This document shows, one piece after another, positions 6,578 through 10,732 of a stretch of 10,732 nt of DNA (position 1 is the stretch's first letter; every line of letters begins with the position of its first letter). A program made the position numbers and the translations under genes. The DNA is from Planctomycetaceae bacterium (lineage in GTDB: Bacteria; Planctomycetota; Planctomycetia; Pirellulales; Thermoguttaceae). The stretch spans positions 1-10,732 of the forward strand of contig JAITAZ010000107.1 in NCBI GenBank assembly GCA_031283825.1, in the 5' to 3' direction. The notes below the pieces were generated by a model that was given only the letters and a program-made list of their open reading frames with translations, had not been told where the DNA came from and ran no database searches.

Positions 6578-9500
6578 CTAATTTTTTGTTGAGATATCGG
6601 TTGAAGTAACTTTTGTTGTGATTGGTTTTCCGAAATCCGGCACTCCGGTTAGGATTCTTTGTTGTTCGGTTGGAATTGGCGTTGGTCTTTTTGCTCTTGG
6701 ATAGTATCGGCGACCTTTTGCGGCGGCTTCTTTTCGCAGCGTTTCATGTTTAACGTCGTAATCTGCAATTTCTTTATTTCGCAATTCGATTGCTTTTTGT
6801 AATTTCTCTAATTCGACGACGGCTTCGCTTGCTGTTGGTCTATCGATTAGGAATCCTCCGGTTGATCCGCGTTGCACGTAAACATTATTTTTTGCGCCGC
6901 TGCCGTAAGTATCAGTTCCTCCGTAATTGATAACGAAACTAAAATTACTTCCGCAATTCGCGACGGAGTGATAGTTTATGTTACCGTTTGCGTATGCTTG
7001 ATTACGTCCGCTGAATGAGTCGTTTCCGCCGTATGTAAACAATATTCCGATGCTGCCTTCAGCGCCGACGCCTTGCGTCATTCCGCCGGTTGCAGTGAAT
7101 TTATTATCGCCGTTGAAATCGCAGAGGTAACCCATTGACAAGTCCCATGCCATGCCCGTTCCCATAATTGTACCGCCGTAAACGTCGTTTCCTTCGTCGT
7201 CGAAACAGTAGCCGACAGAGTAATGGCAACCAAAACCGTTTGCGAATCTTGTCCATTTATTTTCGCGTCGAGCTGTTCCGTTGTATGCGGTGAGTGTTGT
7301 GCCGTGTCTGATATCGTCTCCTCCGAAATCTCTAGCGAATCCAGCGCCGAGCCAGTAACCTCCGCCGTGTCCGAAGTAATCGACTTCGTAGATGTCGTCT
7401 CCAGCACCTTCGAGTAGTACGCCGATTCCGCCGTTTGCAACTTGACGAATTCCCGCGCCGATTCCTTGACCCCATCCGTCGTAGCCCGGATGTTCGGGAT
7501 AGGAGTCGATATAAAGTCCGCCGCAGTAGTAGTGATCGTTTCCGGTGCTATCTTCGAGTACGCCGAATCCTGCGGGTGCGCCGAATGCTTGAGCCCACAT
7601 TGCGGCGCGGTAATCGTCGTTGCCTTCGCGATCTATTATCATGCCGACGCCGGACAAAGCGTGAGCTTGTACTCGTCTCAAGCCTTTGTAGCTATCGTTT
7701 CCGGCGAAGTCGAAGAGCAATCCGATTCCGCCGATTGACGAGCCTTGTGCGACATCAACGGCGTTGTATCGGTCGTCTCCTTCTACGTCGATTAGAACGG
7801 AGACGCCCAAAATTGAGCCGGCTTGTACGCCCGGACGAGTTCCGGTGTATGAATCGTTTCCGTGTAGGTCGATGATGAGCATGACGGGGCGATGTAAGCC
7901 GCATGTTCCGTCGCGGTAGTTATCATCTCCGCCGAGATCGATTATGCAAATGACATCTCTGAAGTCTGGACCATCGAGATCGTAGGCGTTATTTCCTCGT
8001 CCTCCGATTACGATGTCTCCTGCTGACGTAACGATACGTTGAAAAGTTTGACCTCCGATAAGTGTTGAGGGCAGTGCATTTTCGGGCAATTGGTCGAGTA
8101 GGTCGAGCAGACTTTTATTGGTAAGCGGGATGAATGCTTCAGCTGCGTCGTGCATTGCGGATTTATCGATTTTTTCCATCATATCGAGTAGTCGTCTTCC
8201 GTAGGTGCGGCTTGGGATTGTGTGTCCGTTGACGCAACCAGTGCCGACAAAAGTTTGGACGAGGTTACCGACGAGTTCGGTTTGTTCGGCGGAGGTCAAG
8301 GTTGACAGAGCGCGGGCGTGATGCATTTGAGCGGAGATCAGTGCGCGTTTAATTTCGCTGACAGCGTCGATTGGTGTTTCGCATTTTGGGAAAATTATGC
8401 CGTTATCGTTTCGGGCGGACACGTCGAGTTTATCGCGGATTATTGCCATTGATTCGGCGATTAGTCGATGATTTCCGCGTAATCCGTCGTGTAGTTGTCG
8501 GGTGAATTCTTCGGCTTCGAAAATTGAGTAAACGGGTTCGTTATATAATTTTTTGTACCAATTCAGACGGCTTCGACCATCGAGTTCGCTTCCGGTATTG
8601 ATTCCTGCCGAGTTCCGTAAAGTTGTTCGTGCGTATTCTTTCCATCGTTCATATTTGCCGATAATATTCCTGCTTTTGAGACCGTTAATTACTTCGTCGT
8701 ACATCAATTTTATTTTAGCGACTCCGTCTGTATCTCCGACTCTGCTTGGGTTGATTAATTTTTTGACTGGTTCTTCTAAGGCTTCTTCGTCGAAGTCTGG
8801 AATTAGCGTTTCGGTAGTTGAGTTGTTTCCGTCTTCGTCTTCGGTTTCGGTTTCGGTTGTGGTTTCGGTAGTAGTATTGGATTCAGTTTCGGAATTGGTA
8901 TTGTTTTCAGTTATTGTTTTGGATTCGTTATCAGCTTTTTCGGTATTGTTTTTTTGATCGGTTTGAGTTTGATCGTTTTCGGCGATATTTGATTCTTGTT
9001 TTGGATCGGTTATTGTTTCGTTGTTTGTTTTTTCTTTGTTGATTTCTTGAGTAGTGGAATTTGATTCTGTATTTGATAGTTTTCTTGTTCGTGCGACTCC
9101 AGCGGGTTCGTCGGAGTCTTGTTGTTCTTTATCGATATTATTTTCATCGATTTTATTTTTTAGCAATTGTTCGAGTGATACTTTTTGTTTTTCGAGTTCG
9201 TTGAGTCGTTGAGCGATATCATCAGCGGTGAGGGCTTGAATATTTGTCAGCGGCGTTTTTTCGATATTTTGTTTTGGCGTGGAGTCATTGGGCGTATTGA
9301 TTTTTGTTTCGATTTCGATTTCGGTTTCGGTATTGGTTTCTGTTTTGATTTGGTTTTCGTTGATATTTTGCGGCAAAGCTTTTTTTGGTTCTTGTAATTC
9401 GTCGATGATATCTTGTGTTTTGTTTTCTTGTGGCGTTATGTTTGAGGAGATTGGCGGCGGTTCTCGTAATTCTTCTTCTGAATCTTCTTTTGGCGTGAGT

Positions 9501-10453
9501 TCTGGTATTGTGGATTCGGTTTGAGTTTTATCGATATTAGTTGAGTTATCGCGAATGTCGGAGTTTGTAGGAGTCGTTGGAGTTACTGGAGTTATAGGAA
9601 TCGCTGGAGTTGTAGGATTTGAGAAAGGTAAATTAGTTTTTTGTGAATCGGCGTCGGTTGAATTGGGTTGAGATTGAGCTGGTATTGGCGTTTGAGTCAG
9701 TGGTTGAGTTTGTGATTGAGTTTGTGGTTGATTAGTGTTTGTGGATTTAGGGATATTTTTTGTAACGTTTTCTGGTTGAGCGTCCCAGATACCGATATTA
9801 TTAGGCGAGGAATGATTGGTAATATTGTTAATTTTTTTATCGGCGACTCTGATTTCTTGTGAGTTTGAGTTATTGATAATTTCGTTGTTAGTTTCGATTT
9901 TATTTGGAACGATAGCAGTCCAACCGTTATTTGCGGAGTTTGCGGGCGGGGTTGTTGTGGATATTTTATTTTTTTGTTCTGGGGTGTGATTTGGGTTGAG
10001 GGCTAATTTTGTAGTTTGATTTTTTGGATCGATAATTTTTGAGTCTATAATTTTTGGATCGTTAATTTTGGGATCGGTAATTTTTTCGGATTTTTTATTT
10101 ATATTTATATCTTCTTCTCTTGATTTTAGTGATTGATCTGAGGACAAGTTATTACGAGTTATGGATGAGTGGGTAGAGTCTGAAGATTTAGTGTCAACCG
10201 ATGTAGAGTCGGAGGATTTAGTTGAGGATTTAGTTGATGTAGAGTCTGATTTAGAGTCTGTTGATGTGGATTTAGAGTCTGTGGAGGTCGAGTCTGATGT
10301 CGTCGAGTCTGACGTCGTCGAGTCTGATGACGTCGAGTTTTGTGAAGTGGTATTGGCGTTTATATTACCGATGGCGAGTAATCCGATTAGTAGGATTACG
10401 AGGCTGATTATTGAGGTAATGAAATTGATTTTTAATTTTGACGTAAGTTTCAT
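6578..10453 (-). CDS. Large exported protein with GNDxY beta-solenoid-like repeats
   Basis: This protein has 1291 residues and its function is not recognised. Residues 1-33 are a basic start plus a hydrophobic stretch (FITSIISLVILLIGLLAIG), a signal peptide or membrane anchor. Residues 36 to about 105 are almost wholly Ser/Thr/Asp/Lys in SDSTT-like repeats. From about 105 to 550 the chain is rich in Asn, Thr, Gln, Pro and Glu and is probably disordered. Residues about 550-800 look like a folded, mostly helical region with few cysteines. From about 815 to 1180 a motif G-[ND]-D-x-[YF] recurs (Gly at 842, 865, 892, 918, 944, 971 and onward), spaced 23-27 residues. Each is usually preceded by a G-[VI]-G-[VIL]-L-hydrophobic-D strand and often carries AQG/AQA between, which suggests a beta-helix or solenoid. 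The tail has a short coiled-coil-like helix (about 1206-1233) and a basic Pro-containing end. This design suggests a secreted or surface structural protein. The motif resembles but does not match RTX nonapeptides. The start at 10453 is supported by the signal peptide. Confidence 0.9.
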   Translation of the reverse strand: MKLTSKLKINFITSIISLVILLIGLLAIGNINANTTSQNSTSSDSTTSDSTTSDSTSTDSKSTSTDSKSDSTSTKSSTKSSDSTSVDTKSSDSTHSSITRNNLSSDQSLKSREEDININKKSEKITDPKINDPKIIDSKIIDPKNQTTKLALNPNHTPEQKNKISTTTPPANSANNGWTAIVPNKIETNNEIINNSNSQEIRVADKKINNITNHSSPNNIGIWDAQPENVTKNIPKSTNTNQPQTQSQTQPLTQTPIPAQSQPNSTDADSQKTNLPFSNPTTPAIPITPVTPTTPTNSDIRDNSTNIDKTQTESTIPELTPKEDSEEELREPPPISSNITPQENKTQDIIDELQEPKKALPQNINENQIKTETNTETEIEIETKINTPNDSTPKQNIEKTPLTNIQALTADDIAQRLNELEKQKVSLEQLLKNKIDENNIDKEQQDSDEPAGVARTRKLSNTESNSTTQEINKEKTNNETITDPKQESNIAENDQTQTDQKNNTEKADNESKTITENNTNSETESNTTTETTTETETEDEDGNNSTTETLIPDFDEEALEEPVKKLINPSRVGDTDGVAKIKLMYDEVINGLKSRNIIGKYERWKEYARTTLRNSAGINTGSELDGRSRLNWYKKLYNEPVYSIFEAEEFTRQLHDGLRGNHRLIAESMAIIRDKLDVSARNDNGIIFPKCETPIDAVSEIKRALISAQMHHARALSTLTSAEQTELVGNLVQTFVGTGCVNGHTIPSRTYGRRLLDMMEKIDKSAMHDAAEAFIPLTNKSLLDLLDQLPENALPSTLIGGQTFQRIVTSAGDIVIGGRGNNAYDLDGPDFRDVICIIDLGGDDNYRDGTCGLHRPVMLIIDLHGNDSYTGTRPGVQAGSILGVSVLIDVEGDDRYNAVDVAQGSSIGGIGLLFDFAGNDSYKGLRRVQAHALSGVGMIIDREGNDDYRAAMWAQAFGAPAGFGVLEDSTGNDHYYCGGLYIDSYPEHPGYDGWGQGIGAGIRQVANGGIGVLLEGAGDDIYEVDYFGHGGGYWLGAGFARDFGGDDIRHGTTLTAYNGTARRENKWTRFANGFGCHYSVGYCFDDEGNDVYGGTIMGTGMAWDLSMGYLCDFNGDNKFTATGGMTQGVGAEGSIGILFTYGGNDSFSGRNQAYANGNINYHSVANCGSNFSFVINYGGTDTYGSGAKNNVYVQRGSTGGFLIDRPTASEAVVELEKLQKAIELRNKEIADYDVKHETLRKEAAAKGRRYYPRAKRPTPIPTEQQRILTGVPDFGKPITTKVTSTDISTKN
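10287..10331 (-). repeat. 15-bp coding tandem repeat (Ser/Asp/Thr linker)
   Basis: Three near-identical 15-bp units (plus-strand GTCGAGTCTGATGTC) start at 10287, 10302 and 10317. Less regular GAGTCTG units continue back to about 10160. Because 15 is a multiple of 3, gain or loss of units would lengthen or shorten the TSDST linker of the 1291-residue protein without breaking its frame. Confidence 0.8.
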
Positions 10454-10732
10454 TTTTGGTTTATATTGAGTTAGGAGTTTATTTTATTTTGTTATAGTTT
10501 TTTGAGGTTTATTTTATGGAGTTTTGGCGATTTAGTGTTTGGTTTTGAGTTCTGGTTGTATTGATTGTATCGATTATCTATGTATTGTTAGGGAGTATTT
10601 CGGTAAAATGGTCAATAGTTCTTGAGAAAAACAATTCAGAAAATTCCGGTCGTATAATCTGGGCAAGATAGTAAAGATAAATAAGAAAACATTACAACAA
10701 TTGCGACTGAATGGTAGAGATGGACTGGAAAT
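10454..10732. other. Upstream region of the 1291-residue gene; no supported gene
   Basis: This is T/G-rich leader sequence on the plus strand. In the minus direction, TTGACC (10615-10610) followed after 19 bases by TAACAA (10590-10585) is a weak candidate promoter for the large exported-protein gene. In the plus direction, TATAAT at 10653-10658 has no good -35 partner. An ATG at 10711 (VEMDWK after Met) runs off the edge and could begin a gene, but the visible part is too short to judge. Confidence 0.25.

Noticed and set aside
7435..7875. Plus-strand Arg-rich open frame of 146 codons, and similar frames opposite the large gene
   Set aside because: These are antisense reflections of the Gly/Asp repeat and Ser/Asp-rich coding sequence. 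They overlap the well-supported minus-strand gene completely.
6905..8010. RTX calcium-binding toxin repeats
   Set aside because: RTX units are nonapeptides of the type GGxGxDxUx in tandem. Here the G-N-D-x-Y motif recurs only every 23-27 residues, and no type I secretion genes are visible.
10711..10732. Start of a plus-strand gene at the right edge
   Set aside because: Only seven codons are visible, with no ribosome-binding site. The TATAAT upstream lacks a proper -35 element.

Overview
The window reads as a low-to-moderate-GC bacterial chromosome segment, most likely from the Planctomycetota (perhaps a Pirellulales-type lineage). This is inferred from family resemblance and not from a marker gene. 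The uncharacterised protein at 4798-6375 and the GNDxY-repeat protein at 6578-10453 both look like families I associate with planctomycetes. Starts mostly lack clear Shine-Dalgarno sequences, and the spacers are long and rich in repeats.

Layout: (1) 1-1286, minus strand: N-terminal and first helicase part of PriA, cut by the window edge. (2) 1287-2307: a 1-kb spacer with no convincing gene, packed with inverted repeats. These are a 13-mer present three times, a full-core and a miniature copy of a palindromic repeat family, a palindrome built of five plus five 9-bp GTCCCC units, a further inverted repeat, and a 13-bp tandem repeat. (3) 2308-4371, plus strand: complete transketolase with all key thiamine-diphosphate and catalytic residues. 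(4) 4372-4797: spacer between convergent genes, filled by a 374-bp inverted-repeat copy of the same family. That copy is interrupted by a 130-bp insert with perfect 16-bp terminal inverted repeats and a TATT duplication. (5) 4798-6375, minus strand: exported protein of unknown function with a conserved C-terminal domain. (6) 6578-10453, minus strand: 1291-residue exported protein with a long disordered Ser/Thr/Asp/Asn-rich region, a helical middle and a beta-solenoid-like GNDxY repeat domain. (7) 10454-10732: upstream region with no supported gene.

PriA and transketolase are divergent housekeeping genes with no functional link. The two exported proteins are co-oriented, 202 bp apart, and may act together at the cell envelope, but nothing in the sequence proves this. 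The most informative part is the repeat landscape: the copy at 1593-1709 preserves the empty target site for the small element inserted at 4523-4652, so a past insertion can be read directly within one window.
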